A stretch of 64,000 nucleotides of DNA, taken from the NCBI GenBank assembly GCA_003216535.1, contig QCIS01000001.1:186001-250000 (forward strand). Reading direction: 5' to 3'. Position 1 is the first letter of the stretch, and each line of letters starts with the position of its first letter. This DNA is from Prochlorococcus sp. AG-402-N08. GTDB lineage: Bacteria > Cyanobacteriota > Cyanobacteriia > PCC-6307 > Cyanobiaceae. Made by a program: the position numbers and the translations under genes. This document shows positions 1 to 11,456 of the stretch, one piece after another. Below the pieces are notes generated by a model that worked only from the letters and a program-made list of their open reading frames with translations, was not told the origin of the DNA and made no database searches.

Positions 1-863
1 CCGATTCATTTTCTTCAGTAGTTTTGGAAAAGACTGGAGGTGGATTTTCTTTTTCGAGACCTCTCAATGGTGGAGATCCATTTAAGGTGGCTAAATGGAG
101 AGTGAATGCTGGGATGAACGTCAAAAAAGTAAGCATGATCGATAGTAGTGGAAATATTAAGCCTTATGGTGATATGACACCTACAACTGGAAACATTAGT
201 GAAATTATTTGTATAGGATATAGTCCAAAAGATGGTTCCTGCCCCTCTGAAAATACTTTAGTTAGTTTTGTTGCAAGTACATCGAGAAATAATTTAGATA
301 ACTCTATTAATCCAACTTCAGGGAATAAATTAACTCTAGCGAGTGAACAGTTTATATCTATGGGTAATAATTCCCCAACATTTAATAGAATAAAATCATC
401 ATACTCATTCTTCATTCCAACAAGATTAATTAATTTAACAAAAGGATGCCGCACAAATGAAGATTGTTCTCAAGCTATTGGGTTTCAATTTAAGGCAGGA
501 ACCATTCTTGGGGAATTGCCTCCTTATGAAGCATTTTGTATGGGAGGAACTTCATCCGTCAGAGGTTGGGGATCTTGCGATTTGGCTGTAAGTAAAAGTT
601 TTGTTGAGGGCACAGCAGAATATAGATTCCCTGTTTGGAGAATGATATCAGGAGCTCTCTTCGTTGATGCAGGAAGTGATTTAGGCACCCAAAATGATGT
701 CCCAGGAAAGCCTGGTAAATTATTGCAGAAATCAGGTTCTGGTTATTCGCTAGGAGGAGGAGTTGGGGTTAAAACACCAATAGGTCCATTAAGATTAGAT
801 GTTGCTAGCAAGGACCTTAGTGGAGATTGGAGATATACACTTGGAGTTGGATGGAAGTTTTAA
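1..863 (+). CDS. Omp85/BamA-family outer membrane protein, C-terminal part (5' end outside window)
   Basis: Frame is open to the window edge; C-terminal beta-barrel features (GGTSSVRGW, FVDAGSDLG, GPLRLDVA, terminal aromatic WKF); followed directly by lpxC/fabZ/lpxA/lpxB. Confidence 0.88.
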   Translation, partial: DSFSSVVLEKTGGGFSFSRPLNGGDPFKVAKWRVNAGMNVKKVSMIDSSGNIKPYGDMTPTTGNISEIICIGYSPKDGSCPSENTLVSFVASTSRNNLDNSINPTSGNKLTLASEQFISMGNNSPTFNRIKSSYSFFIPTRLINLTKGCRTNEDCSQAIGFQFKAGTILGELPPYEAFCMGGTSSVRGWGSCDLAVSKSFVEGTAEYRFPVWRMISGALFVDAGSDLGTQNDVPGKPGKLLQKSGSGYSLGGGVGVKTPIGPLRLDVASKDLSGDWRYTLGVGWKF

Positions 864-1700
864 GTGTTTTCTTGGCCTGCTAATTATGATTCTTGTTATA
901 CCTTGGCTGGTGTTGTCTCCAGAGAGGGTATAGGCCTGCACAGTGGAGAAAAAACGAGAGTTACAATTTCTTCTTATGAGAAAGAAGGATATTATGTCTC
1001 CTTTAGGGATAAACCTAACGAGATTTTTAAGTTAACTCAGGATTTAATTGGAAGTACGATGCTTTGTACGGCAGTTAAATTAGGGGGGAGAAATTTGTAT
1101 ACTATCGAACACTTATTATCTTCAATGGCAGGATGTGGGTTGAGCTTTATACATATTGAGGTTGATGGGAAAGAGATTCCTCTTTTAGATGGATCGGCAA
1201 TCCAGTGGGTTAGAGATTTTGAAAAAGTAGGTATAAAAAAGGCCCCTAAACCAGAAAATTTTTTTCGAGAGATTAATAAATCCATAATCTTAAATAAAGA
1301 AGGTTCAGTTATAGCGGCAACTCCTTCTAAAAAAACTACAATTATATCCACTATAAGTTTTGCCTATAAAGCAATTGGAAATCAAACTTTTGTGATTGAT
1401 TTAAATCCAAAAAGTTTTGTTGAAATGATTGCTCCTGCCAGAACATTTGGTTTTAAAGATCAATTTCAAGAGTTGAGCGAACTTGGATTAATAAAAGGCG
1501 GAAGTTTGGAAAATGCCCTTGTTTGTGACGGTGATAAATGGGTAAATCCACCATTAAGATTTGATAATGAACCAATAAGACATAAAATTTTAGATCTAAT
1601 TGGGGACTTGGCTTTGGTAGGGTTACCTAAGGCTCAAATTTTAGTTTATAAAGGATCACATTCTTTAAATGCTTTATTGGCCTCATCGCTAAAAAATTAA
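864..1700 (+). CDS. lpxC: UDP-3-O-acyl-N-acetylglucosamine deacetylase
   Basis: LpxC motifs: [49 protein letters not shown]. Confidence 0.95.
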   Translation: MFSWPANYDSCYTLAGVVSREGIGLHSGEKTRVTISSYEKEGYYVSFRDKPNEIFKLTQDLIGSTMLCTAVKLGGRNLYTIEHLLSSMAGCGLSFIHIEVDGKEIPLLDGSAIQWVRDFEKVGIKKAPKPENFFREINKSIILNKEGSVIAATPSKKTTIISTISFAYKAIGNQTFVIDLNPKSFVEMIAPARTFGFKDQFQELSELGLIKGGSLENALVCDGDKWVNPPLRFDNEPIRHKILDLIGDLALVGLPKAQILVYKGSHSLNALLASSLKN

Positions 1701-1717
1701 CTTTATCTTTAATTGTT

Positions 1718-2176
1718 TTGGAAAAGAAATTATCCAGTGAAAATAATCAACTTTCCTCTGAGCACATACTAGGTTTATTACCTCACAGATATCCTTTTGC
1801 TCTTGTGGACAAAGTCATAGAGCATATTCCTGGGGAGAGAGCTGTTGCAGTAAAAAATGTAACTATAAATGAGCCTCAATTTCAGGGACACTTTCCTGAG
1901 AGACCCTTGATGCCTGGGGTTCTTATTGTTGAATCAATGGCTCAAGTTGGTGGAATAATTGTAACGCAAATGCCCGATCTTCCTAAAGGACTTTTCGTCT
2001 TTGCTGGAATCAATAATGTTAAATTCAGAAAACCAGTTGTGCCTGGAGATCAGTTGATAATTTCTTGTGAGTTATTGTCTATTAAGAGAAAAAGATTTGG
2101 CAAGGTTAAAGGTGAGGCGCATGTTGATGGGAAGTTGGTTTGTACTGGAGAATTAATGTTTTCATTAGTTGATTAG
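1718..2176 (+). CDS. fabZ: 3-hydroxyacyl-ACP dehydratase FabZ
   Basis: [33 protein letters not shown]; between lpxC and lpxA. Confidence 0.96.
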   Translation: MEKKLSSENNQLSSEHILGLLPHRYPFALVDKVIEHIPGERAVAVKNVTINEPQFQGHFPERPLMPGVLIVESMAQVGGIIVTQMPDLPKGLFVFAGINNVKFRKPVVPGDQLIISCELLSIKRKRFGKVKGEAHVDGKLVCTGELMFSLVD

Positions 2177-2180
2177 GGAT

Positions 2181-3020
2181 ATGGATCATAAAAATACTGA
2201 ATTAAACTCAAGCTTTAGTGGTGTAAATGTACACCCAGATGCGTTTGTTGATCCAAGTGCTGAAATAGATGATGGGGTTATTATCTCTCAAGGAGCTATC
2301 GTCGGTCCTGATGTGACTATCGGGAAAGGAACCCAAATAGGACCGAATGCTGTTATTTCAGGAAGAACTCAAATTGGTATAAACAATAAAGTTTTCCCAA
2401 GTGTTTTTATAGGTCTTGATCCCCAGGACCTTAAATATAAAGGGGCCCCTACTGAAGTAATTATTGGAGATAATAATACCTTCAGAGAATGTGTAACTAT
2501 CAATAAAGCAACTGATGAAGGAGAAAAAACTATTATTGGCAATAATAATTTGTTGATGGCTTACACTCATATTGGCCATAATTGTGAACTTGGTAATAGG
2601 ATAGTTTTATCTAATAGTGTGCAAGTTGCAGGCCATGTAAAGATTGAAGATAAAGCTATTATTGGCGGTTGTTTAGGTATTCATCAATTTGTGCATATTG
2701 GATATTTAGCAATGATTGGAGGAATGACTAGAGTAGATAGAGATGTACCTCCTTTTTGTTTAGCCGAAGGGCATCCAGGAAGATTGAGAGGTTTGAATAG
2801 GATTGGAATTAAGAGAAGTGGTTTAATAGAAAATAAAGATTTTGACTTAAAAATACTTCAAAGTACTTGGAATCTACTTTTTAAATCTAATGATGCGATT
2901 TCAACTTCATTAGAAAAAGTAATGACAGGAGAATTAGATCTTTCATCTTCGAAATTATGTAGTTTTTTAAAAGAGTCAATATCTAGAGAAAGACGAGGAC
3001 CAATGCCTGTAGTGAATTAA
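2181..3020 (+). CDS. lpxA: UDP-N-acetylglucosamine acyltransferase
   Basis: Hexapeptide repeats and IGHNCELGNRIVLSNSVQVAGHV; ATG at 2181 preferred over the upstream TTG at 2169 that overlaps fabZ. Confidence 0.94.
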   Translation: MDHKNTELNSSFSGVNVHPDAFVDPSAEIDDGVIISQGAIVGPDVTIGKGTQIGPNAVISGRTQIGINNKVFPSVFIGLDPQDLKYKGAPTEVIIGDNNTFRECVTINKATDEGEKTIIGNNNLLMAYTHIGHNCELGNRIVLSNSVQVAGHVKIEDKAIIGGCLGIHQFVHIGYLAMIGGMTRVDRDVPPFCLAEGHPGRLRGLNRIGIKRSGLIENKDFDLKILQSTWNLLFKSNDAISTSLEKVMTGELDLSSSKLCSFLKESISRERRGPMPVVN

Positions 3021-3024
3021 ATTT

Positions 3025-4203
3025 ATGAATAAAAAGATATTTATTAGTACTGGAGAAGTTTCTGGAGATTTGCATGGAAGTTTGTTATCAAAAGCGTTAT
3101 TAGATGAAGCTAAAAAAAAATCAATAGATTTAGAAATTTGCGGATTAGGTGGGGAAAGGATGAAGAAAGAGGGTGTAAAAATTCTTCAAGATACTACATC
3201 AATTAGTGCAATAGGAATTTGGGAGGCTTTACCTCTTATTATTCCAACAATAAGAATTCAAAAAAGGTTCTATAAATTAGTAAAAAAATATCCTCCAGAT
3301 TGCTTAATTTTGATCGACTATATGGGTCCTAATATAAAAATTGGTACTAAATTAAGAAGATCAAAGACTAAAATTCCAATTTTTTACTATATAGCTCCTC
3401 AAGAGTGGGCTTGGAGGGTTGGCAATAATACTACAACAAATCTAGTAAAGTTTTCTGATAAAATTTTTGCGATTTTCAAGAAAGAAGCAGCTTTTTACAA
3501 AAAGAGGGGCGGAAATGTTTTGTGGGTTGGACATCCAATGATTGATTTGACAAAAAAACTTCCTCTAAAGATAGATGCCAGAACTATTCTAAACCTTAGC
3601 CCAGATCAAAACATCATACTTTTAATGCCTGCATCAAGATCTCAAGAATTGCGTTATTTATTACCTACTTTTATGAAAGCAGCTAAAAAATTACAACAAA
3701 AATATCCAAGTTTGGTTGTCTATATTCCCTCCTGTCGGAGTGCTTTTGATCAAATATTCAAAAAAGCCTTTAAAAAATATCAAGTTAAAGGACTTGTGAT
3801 TTCTCAAAAAGATAGTACAAAATTAAAGCCTTATATTTATTCGCTCACCAAAATTGCTCTTTGTAAATCTGGGACAGTTAATATGGAATTAGCTTTATAT
3901 GGAATCCCACAGATTGTTGGTTATAGAGTAAGTAGGATAACTGCTTTTATTGCTAAAAGAATTCTCAATTTCCAAGTAAGGTTTATTTCCCCAGTAAATT
4001 TGCTAGTTAATAAATTAATAATCCCTGAGTTTGTGCAGAGAGAGTTTGACGAAAAGAAAATTTTCTACAAGTCTTGTAGAATTCTTGAAGGGAAGTCAGA
4101 AAAAATAAAAATTAAAAAAGGTTATGCTTTTTTAAAAAAAGAATTAGGAGAAGAGGGAGTAGTTCAAAGAGCTGCTAAAGAGATTATTAATTCTATTATT
4201 TGA
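3025..4203 (+). CDS. lpxB: Lipid-A-disaccharide synthase
   Basis: STGEVSGDLHG, YYIAPQEWAWR, PASRSQELRYLLP, KSGTVNMELAL; completes the lipid A block. Confidence 0.95.
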   Translation: MNKKIFISTGEVSGDLHGSLLSKALLDEAKKKSIDLEICGLGGERMKKEGVKILQDTTSISAIGIWEALPLIIPTIRIQKRFYKLVKKYPPDCLILIDYMGPNIKIGTKLRRSKTKIPIFYYIAPQEWAWRVGNNTTTNLVKFSDKIFAIFKKEAAFYKKRGGNVLWVGHPMIDLTKKLPLKIDARTILNLSPDQNIILLMPASRSQELRYLLPTFMKAAKKLQQKYPSLVVYIPSCRSAFDQIFKKAFKKYQVKGLVISQKDSTKLKPYIYSLTKIALCKSGTVNMELALYGIPQIVGYRVSRITAFIAKRILNFQVRFISPVNLLVNKLIIPEFVQREFDEKKIFYKSCRILEGKSEKIKIKKGYAFLKKELGEEGVVQRAAKEIINSII

Positions 4204-4219
4204 ACTTTATAATAAAAAA

Positions 4220-4822
4220 ATGAAATATTTCTTACATCTAATAATTGCTCTTTCAATATTTATTAATCCTGCAAACGCTTTTGCAGAGGAATTGATTCTC
4301 GCAGGAGGTTGTTTTTGGTGTTTAGAACATGATTTAGAGTCATTAAAGGGGATAAATTTAGTACAAAGTGGCTATTCAGGTGGGGATTTACAAAATCCTA
4401 CCTACGACAATCATGAAGGACACCAGGAAGTAGTTTTGGTGGACTATGATTCCCAACTGGTAACTTTACCCGAGATTCTTAGGCTCTATTTGAGAAATAT
4501 TGATCCTCTTGATGGTAAGGGACAATTTTGTGATCGGGGAGATTCTTACAGGCCAGTAATCTTTTACAAAGATTCAATTGAGAAAAATGATGCAAAAAAT
4601 GAACTTATTTCGGCCTCTAATGAATTGCGAGTGCCATTAGAAAAGATATCAGTAGAACTTAAATCGAAAGGTCAATTTTGGTTGGCTGAAGAATATCATC
4701 AGGATTTTGCTGAGAGAAATGAATTAAAATATAAGTTCTATAGATTCTCATGTGGGAGAGATCAGAGGTTGGATAAATTATGGGGGGATAATGCTAGAAC
4801 AACAAATCTTTGGACTGAATAA
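4220..4822 (+). CDS. msrA: Peptide methionine sulfoxide reductase MsrA, probably exported
   Basis: GGCFWCLEHDLESLKGI, GYSGGDLQNPTY, EEYHQDF; N-terminal signal-like hydrophobic segment. Confidence 0.93.
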   Translation: MKYFLHLIIALSIFINPANAFAEELILAGGCFWCLEHDLESLKGINLVQSGYSGGDLQNPTYDNHEGHQEVVLVDYDSQLVTLPEILRLYLRNIDPLDGKGQFCDRGDSYRPVIFYKDSIEKNDAKNELISASNELRVPLEKISVELKSKGQFWLAEEYHQDFAERNELKYKFYRFSCGRDQRLDKLWGDNARTTNLWTE

Positions 4823-4834
4823 TTTTTAATGTAG

Positions 4835-6307
4835 TTATTTATTTTTAATCCATTGAACAAGAGTTTTAACTCCAAAACCGGTTGCACCTGATGGATTAAT
4901 ACCCTTATGCTTATCAGTCCAACAAGTCCCAGCTATATCGATATGAGCCCATTTAATCCTTGTATCAAAGAATTCCTCTAAAAACAAAGCAGCAGTTATT
5001 GACCCACCTGCTCTAGGACCTGTATTTTTCATATCTGCTATATGAGACTTTAACCCATCTTTATAAGATTTTTGTAAAGGCATTTGCCATAATTCTTCTC
5101 CAGCCTGGGCTGATGCAGCTTTTAGATCATTTGCTAGATCATTATTATTGCTCCAGAATCCAGCCACATCATTCCCTAATGCAACAACAATAGCTCCTGT
5201 TAAAGTGGCGAGATCTATTATTGAATCCGGCTTTAAATTTGATGCGTAAGTTAAAGCATCAGCTAATGTGAGCCTACCTTCTGCATCAGTGTTATTTATT
5301 TCAATTGTCTTACCATTAGATGCCTTAACTACATCTCCAGGATGTACTGCAGATCCATTTATCATGTTTTCGCAAGCAGCCACAATAAAATGTATTTCTA
5401 GTCCCTTCGGTTTTATTGCTCCAAGTGCTTTTGCTGCTCCTAAAACTGCAGCGCTTCCGCCCATATCATATTTCATCATTTCAATTTGAGAGGCTCCTAC
5501 TTTCAGGTTGTATCCTCCAGAGTCAAAGGTTAAACCTTTCCCAACAAGCGCAATCTTTTCTTTTATAGCCCCCTCTGACTTCAAAGTAAGGTGTATAAAT
5601 TTAGGATCTAGATCAGAACCTTTTGCGACAGCTAAATATGCACCCATGCCTAAATCTTCGCATTCTTTTGCCTCTAAAATTTTTACTTCTAATCCATGAT
5701 CTTTAGCTATTTGAGAAGCCTGTATAGACATTTCTTGGGGTGTAAGACTATTTGGGGGGGCGGCTACAAGTCTTCTAGCTAGTTCTACACCTTCACATAT
5801 ATTTTCTGTCTCTTCAAAGCTAATATTCTCAAATTTTTTTAAGTTCAAAAACTCTATTTCTTTAAGAACTTTCTTTTCATCTTTTTTCTTATTGAATCTA
5901 TTATCTTTATAAGCAGATAATCTAACTGACTCTGCTAATTGATTTACTTCTAGTCGTGAATTTATTAATTCCCAAGGTAGCAAGATGCTGATTTTTTCAT
6001 TTTTATCAACAGTTTTCCTAATTAGATTTCCTATAGAGTTTTCTATATCACTTTTATTTATGGCTTTTGATTTGCCAAGACCAACTATTATTAAATTTTC
6101 TAATTTTTGATCTAAAAATTCAAAGCTTAAAGTTTTTCCTTTTTCTCCTTTAAATTTTTTCTGAGTAACTTTTTTTAGTAATAATTTTGGGTCAACAACA
6201 AATTTTATTTTTTCAAGTTGGCTTGCAATTTCTTCCTCTAAAACTCCAAAAATTAATGAAGCACCTTGCCAGTTATCTAGATTTTTTTGAAATGTGGAAA
6301 ATTGCAT
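4835..6307 (-). CDS. pepA: Leucyl aminopeptidase (M17)
   Basis: [38 protein letters not shown]. Confidence 0.96.
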   Translation of the reverse strand: MQFSTFQKNLDNWQGASLIFGVLEEEIASQLEKIKFVVDPKLLLKKVTQKKFKGEKGKTLSFEFLDQKLENLIIVGLGKSKAINKSDIENSIGNLIRKTVDKNEKISILLPWELINSRLEVNQLAESVRLSAYKDNRFNKKKDEKKVLKEIEFLNLKKFENISFEETENICEGVELARRLVAAPPNSLTPQEMSIQASQIAKDHGLEVKILEAKECEDLGMGAYLAVAKGSDLDPKFIHLTLKSEGAIKEKIALVGKGLTFDSGGYNLKVGASQIEMMKYDMGGSAAVLGAAKALGAIKPKGLEIHFIVAACENMINGSAVHPGDVVKASNGKTIEINNTDAEGRLTLADALTYASNLKPDSIIDLATLTGAIVVALGNDVAGFWSNNNDLANDLKAASAQAGEELWQMPLQKSYKDGLKSHIADMKNTGPRAGGSITAALFLEEFFDTRIKWAHIDIAGTCWTDKHKGINPSGATGFGVKTLVQWIKNK

Positions 6308-6331
6308 TTGTAAAATTGATTTAATTAACTT

Positions 6332-6943
6332 TTAATTGTTTGTGAAAGTAGTTGCCCACCTATCTCGAGTTTCTTTATTAAAAGGTGGTAACCATAAATA
6401 TATCAGTTGCTGTTCTAATTTACGTCTTAATTTTACTTCTTTAGGTACATCTAAGAAGAAACGAATATCTTGGTGACTGGAGAGGTTGTTATGAGCTAGG
6501 GCTTCTTTATAGTTCATGAGGTAATTTTTACAGTCATGTTCACCCTTCCATCTTTTATTGGCTGAATTTGTTTCTCCTATATAAAGGATTATTTTAGAAT
6601 TCTTTAGCGTGTCAATTACGAAGTACATTGCTGGACCATTGTGTATATATTGATTGGTTCTCCAAAAGTTCAATGATAATGGCTGCAGGGAAAACGGATC
6701 AATTTTTCTTTCATTGGAAGTTGTATTTATAGGAAGACTAGTTTGGTACGAAGTTTTATTGTGACTATCTTTTGAAATGTTGAATTGGTGATTATGGACT
6801 CTATTTCTCCATGCAGTTAGGATATCGCCTTTGATTTTTATATTATTTGAGTGTTGAAAATTAATTAATGTATTTACATTTGAACCAAATAATTCAAATT
6901 GTCTATTTTGATTTGAATTATTTTTTACGTTGAATTTTTCCAA
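6332..6943 (-). CDS. Hypothetical protein with GIY-YIG-like nuclease domain
   Basis: C-terminal half AMYFVIDTLKNSKIILYIGETNSANKRWKGEHD...LEQQLIYLWLPPFNKETRDRW resembles the GIY-YIG fold core (YIGET + R + E + N). Confidence 0.6.
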   Translation of the reverse strand: MEKFNVKNNSNQNRQFELFGSNVNTLINFQHSNNIKIKGDILTAWRNRVHNHQFNISKDSHNKTSYQTSLPINTTSNERKIDPFSLQPLSLNFWRTNQYIHNGPAMYFVIDTLKNSKIILYIGETNSANKRWKGEHDCKNYLMNYKEALAHNNLSSHQDIRFFLDVPKEVKLRRKLEQQLIYLWLPPFNKETRDRWATTFTNN

Positions 6944-7073
6944 TATTTATGAAACATGTTTACTAAATTTAATTCTGAAAAAATATAAATCAAAGAATTA
7001 TTTATAAACTAAAATTTATTAATGTTCTAATCAATTTAAAAGATTCTTGTTATCTTGTAATTGAGCCTTAATA

Positions 7074-7418
7074 TTGCGAAGTAAAAAAATAGAAATGGGA
7101 TTTTTTGAGTCAGACATCGTTCAAGAAGAAGCTAAAAAGCTTTTTACTGATTACCAAGAACTTATGAAACTTGGATCTGATTATGGAAAATTTGACAGAG
7201 AAGGTAAAAAAATGTTCATAAAAAAAATGGAATTTCTAATGGATCGTTATAAGGTTTTTATGAAGAGATTTGAATTATCTGAAGATTTTCAAGCAAAAAT
7301 GACAGTAGAACAATTAAAGACACAGTTAAGTCAATTTGGGATTACTCCTGATCAAATGTTCGATCAGATGAATAGAACATTAATAAGAATGAAGGATGAA
7401 CTTGATAAAACTTCTTAA
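7074..7418 (+). CDS. DUF1825-family cyanobacterial protein
   Basis: MGFFESDIVQEEAKKLFTDYQELMKLGSDYGKFDREGKKMFI; small cyanobacterial family. Confidence 0.8.
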   Translation: MRSKKIEMGFFESDIVQEEAKKLFTDYQELMKLGSDYGKFDREGKKMFIKKMEFLMDRYKVFMKRFELSEDFQAKMTVEQLKTQLSQFGITPDQMFDQMNRTLIRMKDELDKTS

Positions 7419-7437
7419 ATTTAACTTTTAAAGCTTC

Positions 7438-8676
7438 ATGTCAGATAATTTAATATTGCCAGCATGGCTGTCAAGAGGAATAGAAGAATACTTTCCAATC
7501 AAGGGAACATATCAAACTTTTTCGGAGATAATTGATCTTGCGAAAAAAAATAAAAAGAAATTGAGGGTTAAACTCGGAATCGATCCAACAGGAACTGATA
7601 TTCACATTGGTCACAGTATATTGTTTAAAAAACTTAGGGCATTTCAAGATAATGGACATATTGCAGTTTTAATCATTGGTGATTTTACTGCTCAAATTGG
7701 AGATCCAACCGGAAAAAACAAAACAAGAGTTCAGTTATCGGAAAAACAAGTAAAGGATAATGCAAAAACATACTTAACCCAACTAGGAATGGGAAAGCCA
7801 GCTAATGAATCTATTTTAGATTTCGAGTCAAAAGATAGAATAGAAATTAGATATAACAGTGAATGGTTAAAAGGTTTAAATCTTAATTCAATAATTGAAT
7901 TAATGGGTAGTGCAACAGTTAGTCAAATGCTTGCTAAGGAGGAATTTAACAAAAGGTATCATTTACAAGTACCAATTGCCTTGCATGAATTCTTATATCC
8001 ATTACTACAAGGTTATGATTCAGTAGTAATTCAATCAGATATTGAGCTTGGAGGTACAGATCAGAAATTTAATATAGCAATAGGAAGGGATCTGCAAAGG
8101 CATTTTAAACAAGAACCTCAATTTGGCCTTCTTTTGCCAATTTTGACAGGTTTAGATGGAATTAAGAAGATGAGTAAATCTGAATCTAACACCATCGGTT
8201 TGACTGAAGATCCTCTTTCAATGTATTCAAAATTAGAAAAAGTACCCGATAATATAATACCTATTTATTTTGAGCTACTTACTGAATTAGATTTAAGTGT
8301 TCTTAATAATGCGAATCCTCGTGAATTGCAGAGAAGAATGGCTTTAGAAGTTACTACTTTATTCCATGGTTCTGAAGAAGCATTTAAGGCGCAATCAAAC
8401 TGCGAAAAATTATTCCTTGGACAAAAAGAAAAAGTTGGAGAAATTCCAGAAATTTCATTAAAAGAAATAGTTTTTCCAGTTAAGTTTTTTTACTTGCTAA
8501 GTGCTCTAAAACTTTTTAAATCTAGCAGCGAATCCAAAAGATCTATTAAAGGTGGGGGCGTAAAAATTGATAGTCAGAAAGTAATAAATCCTGATTTAGT
8601 TTTTGATTCAAAAAATGATTTGGAAGGAAAAATTTTGCAAATTGGAAAAAAAATAATTAAGAGGTTTGAAAACTGA
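7438..8676 (+). CDS. tyrS: Tyrosyl-tRNA synthetase
   Basis: [15 protein letters not shown] and KKMSKSESN class I aaRS signatures; C-terminal S4-like domain. Confidence 0.96.
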   Translation: MSDNLILPAWLSRGIEEYFPIKGTYQTFSEIIDLAKKNKKKLRVKLGIDPTGTDIHIGHSILFKKLRAFQDNGHIAVLIIGDFTAQIGDPTGKNKTRVQLSEKQVKDNAKTYLTQLGMGKPANESILDFESKDRIEIRYNSEWLKGLNLNSIIELMGSATVSQMLAKEEFNKRYHLQVPIALHEFLYPLLQGYDSVVIQSDIELGGTDQKFNIAIGRDLQRHFKQEPQFGLLLPILTGLDGIKKMSKSESNTIGLTEDPLSMYSKLEKVPDNIIPIYFELLTELDLSVLNNANPRELQRRMALEVTTLFHGSEEAFKAQSNCEKLFLGQKEKVGEIPEISLKEIVFPVKFFYLLSALKLFKSSSESKRSIKGGGVKIDSQKVINPDLVFDSKNDLEGKILQIGKKIIKRFEN

Positions 8677-8679
8677 AAA

Positions 8680-9411
8680 TTGATAAATAACAGATTTAAT
8701 TCAGAAGATAAAATAATATTGGCAATTGATGGACTTGATTTAAATCAAGCAAAATTACTTCTTGAAAAATGTCCTAATATTAAGTGGGTGAAAGTTGGTT
8801 TAGAGCTTTTTGTTAGGGAAGGTCCAAGAGTTATTAAAATATTAAAAAGTTTAAATAAAAAAATTTTTTTAGACTTGAAATTTCATGATATTCCAAATAC
8901 CATGAGTGCAGCATGCTTCCAAGTTTCAAAATTAGGAGTTGATATAATTTCTATTCATGCTTCAGCAGGTCTAAAAGCACTTAAGGATTCGAAAAAAGCA
9001 TCTTTAGAAGGAGCCACCTCAGTCAGTGTAAAACCTCCATTGGTTGTAGGAATAACAGTTTTAACAAGCTTTTCTCTTAAAGATTTTCAAACTGATCTTG
9101 ATAGAAATAATTCAATTGAAGAAAATGTATTGAGACTTGCAAAGTTGTCTTTTGATTCTGGATTAGATGGATGTGTCTGTTCCCCTTGGGAGGTGAAAAT
9201 GTTGAGATCTATTTATAAGGATAATTTTGAACTAATTACACCAGGTATCAGGTTAAAGATTGAAAATAAAGATGATCAAAATAGAATTATGACTCCCCAT
9301 GAAGCTATAGATAATGGCGCTTCTAGATTAGTCATTGGTAGATCAATATCAAAAGCAATAGATCCTAATAAAGCTCTAATAGAAATATTTAAATCTATTA
9401 ATTCTGATTAA
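8680..9411 (+). CDS. pyrF: Orotidine 5'-phosphate decarboxylase
   Basis: [34 protein letters not shown]. Confidence 0.95.
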   Translation: MINNRFNSEDKIILAIDGLDLNQAKLLLEKCPNIKWVKVGLELFVREGPRVIKILKSLNKKIFLDLKFHDIPNTMSAACFQVSKLGVDIISIHASAGLKALKDSKKASLEGATSVSVKPPLVVGITVLTSFSLKDFQTDLDRNNSIEENVLRLAKLSFDSGLDGCVCSPWEVKMLRSIYKDNFELITPGIRLKIENKDDQNRIMTPHEAIDNGASRLVIGRSISKAIDPNKALIEIFKSINSD

Positions 9412-9988
9412 TTTTGGATTCTTCTCCTTTGAACAATCTTTTTATATTCGTTCTATGTTTCCAGATTACTAATATTGCCACAATTAAACTTATAAAAAAG
9501 TATGAGTTATTAAAATTACCTAGGTAAAAAAACATAAAAATAGGGAGTAAGATTGCAGCTGAAATACTAGATAAAGAAACAAATTTAGTTTTTGTAAGGA
9601 CTATTAAAAAAATGCCAAGAGATGCCAGTCCAACTTTCCAAGAAAGAGCCAAAAACATACCTAATCCAGTAGCAACAGCTTTCCCTCCTTTACCTCTAAG
9701 CCATATTGGCCAAATATGTCCTGAGATTGCGGATATGCCTGCTATAACTTCTATTATTCCTTGATCTGTGTAATATTGAGCAATTTTTACTGCAATAAGG
9801 CCTTTACCAACGTCAATGATAAATACAAAAAGTGCTGGCCATTTCCCAACATTTCTTAAGACATTTGTGGCACCTGTAGATCCAGAACCTATAGTTCTTA
9901 GATCTATATTTTTGAGATATTTTCCAATTAAAAAACCTGTCGGAAGTGAACCTAAAAGATAACTTGCAAAAATTATTAAGATATTCAT
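9398..9988 (-). CDS. plsY: Acyl-phosphate glycerol-3-phosphate acyltransferase
   Basis: [48 protein letters not shown]. Confidence 0.96.
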   Translation of the reverse strand: MNILIIFASYLLGSLPTGFLIGKYLKNIDLRTIGSGSTGATNVLRNVGKWPALFVFIIDVGKGLIAVKIAQYYTDQGIIEVIAGISAISGHIWPIWLRGKGGKAVATGLGMFLALSWKVGLASLGIFLIVLTKTKFVSLSSISAAILLPIFMFFYLGNFNNSYFFISLIVAILVIWKHRTNIKRLFKGEESKINQN

Positions 9989-9993
9989 ACAGA

Positions 9994-11004
9994 TTAGTTT
10001 AATTCAAGATCATCATAAATTTCATTATCTGAACCAGCAAATGCAACCCATAATGGGAATTGAAGTATTGGAATTTCAACAGAGGTTTCTGCTGCATCAA
10101 TAATAATAAATGGCAATTCTTCGTTGGCTTCTAATCTGTCAGCTCTTTCGATGACACCTTCAGCCCTTTCAAAAAGAACAATCCCACTATTAGGTCCAAA
10201 GTCATCCCTTGTGAGACCAAGTGAATCTTGAAGAATTCTTCTCCATTCACCTAATCGTTCAGGCTGCGAAGCTAAAATAAGAGTCTGAAACTGATCTCCA
10301 TATAATTCGCCAAGAATAGAAATTAAACCCGCTGATAACAAGGCATTTTTTTGTCGAGATCCTCTACTTTCAAGGGAACCTCTACCGCCCATGTTAAAGA
10401 ACCAATCATTCATAATTTCTATATCTGATGCATCAAGACTCCTTCTTAATTTCCAAGGTTCAGCATAAAAATCAGGTTGTTCTATGAAACTAGAAAAGCA
10501 ACTTTTTATAATCTCTTCATCCGGCTTAAATGTTTCCGAAAGAGCAGGAACATTAATCACATTATTTGTGCTATAGTTTTGCTTTTTCTCATCAAGGGGA
10601 GATGGCTTTACGATTATTGGTTGAGAAACTAATTCAAGTTTCTCTACGTTTTGTGAAAGATTCTGCAAAGCTCCAGTTAAGTACTCTTGAAAGCCTTTTA
10701 CTCTTTTAGCGATATTGTCTGACTGTCCTTTAAAATTTAGCTCAATATCTTTTTCTATTTCATTTTTTTTTGTTTCTAACTCTTTTATTTCTTTAACTAA
10801 AAAGTCTTTTTTTGTAATGAGATCTCTAAAAATTTCATTAGAAATTTCATCAAAGGATATAGTTGATTTGTCTTTTTTTAGTGCAATTTTTTTATTTTGC
10901 GTTGTATTTTTCTTACTAATTAGTTTGGTTTTATCATCTGAAATTGACTTATCTATTATTAATTCCTTTTCAGGATTATTTTCGGAAATTTCTTTATTGG
11001 TCAT
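9994..11004 (-). CDS. DUF3086-family cyanobacterial protein
   Basis: Coiled-coil N-terminus and conserved C-terminal domain ([48 protein letters not shown]). Confidence 0.7.
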   Translation of the reverse strand: MTNKEISENNPEKELIIDKSISDDKTKLISKKNTTQNKKIALKKDKSTISFDEISNEIFRDLITKKDFLVKEIKELETKKNEIEKDIELNFKGQSDNIAKRVKGFQEYLTGALQNLSQNVEKLELVSQPIIVKPSPLDEKKQNYSTNNVINVPALSETFKPDEEIIKSCFSSFIEQPDFYAEPWKLRRSLDASDIEIMNDWFFNMGGRGSLESRGSRQKNALLSAGLISILGELYGDQFQTLILASQPERLGEWRRILQDSLGLTRDDFGPNSGIVLFERAEGVIERADRLEANEELPFIIIDAAETSVEIPILQFPLWVAFAGSDNEIYDDLELN

Positions 11005-11039
11005 TTAAATAATTTTGATGATTAGGCAAAGTCTGAATT

Positions 11040-11456
11040 TTAAGAATTTTTAATTTCTAGGGAGTCAACTTTTTTTATGAGCTCATCTTTTAATTGCTTT
11101 GGATTAAATAATATTGGTAATAAATGTGGACTTGACTTTTCTCTAAAATAAAAAATTCCTGGGATTATAGGGAAAAAGAATTTCCATGATATCCAGTTCT
11201 TGAATGGAAAAGTTCTAATCTCCTTCCCTAATTGTAAAACGATAAAATCATCATTTGTTATTTTTATTCTTAAGGTGAATGACTGAAGTAATAAAAAAAA
11301 GCTAAAAGAAGCAAAAACTATTGTTGGCAAAGAACCAATATTCAAAAACAGAAGCATAAAACTTAAAACTATTAGGATGATTGGTAACTGAAATGAGGGA
11401 GATATTATTACTGGGTCCTCTTTTTTTGATTTAGTGTTAAACATAGAATTATCCAA
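11040..11456 (-). CDS. DUF3119-like membrane protein
   Basis: Two TM segments; 3' neighbour of the MlaE-like permease, overlapping it by 8 bp. Confidence 0.6.
   Translation of the reverse strand: MDNSMFNTKSKKEDPVIISPSFQLPIILIVLSFMLLFLNIGSLPTIVFASFSFFLLLQSFTLRIKITNDDFIVLQLGKEIRTFPFKNWISWKFFFPIIPGIFYFREKSSPHLLPILFNPKQLKDELIKKVDSLEIKNS

Noticed and set aside
164-454. 96-aa antisense ORF inside the bamA-like gene
   Set aside because: Shadow ORF within conserved coding sequence; same applies to other antisense ORFs listed inside lpxC, pepA, ftsZ, ddl, miaB, folC and ispF.
1718-4203. Absence of lpxD from the lipid A block
   Set aside because: Not informative; lpxD is commonly encoded elsewhere in cyanobacterial genomes and the window is partial.
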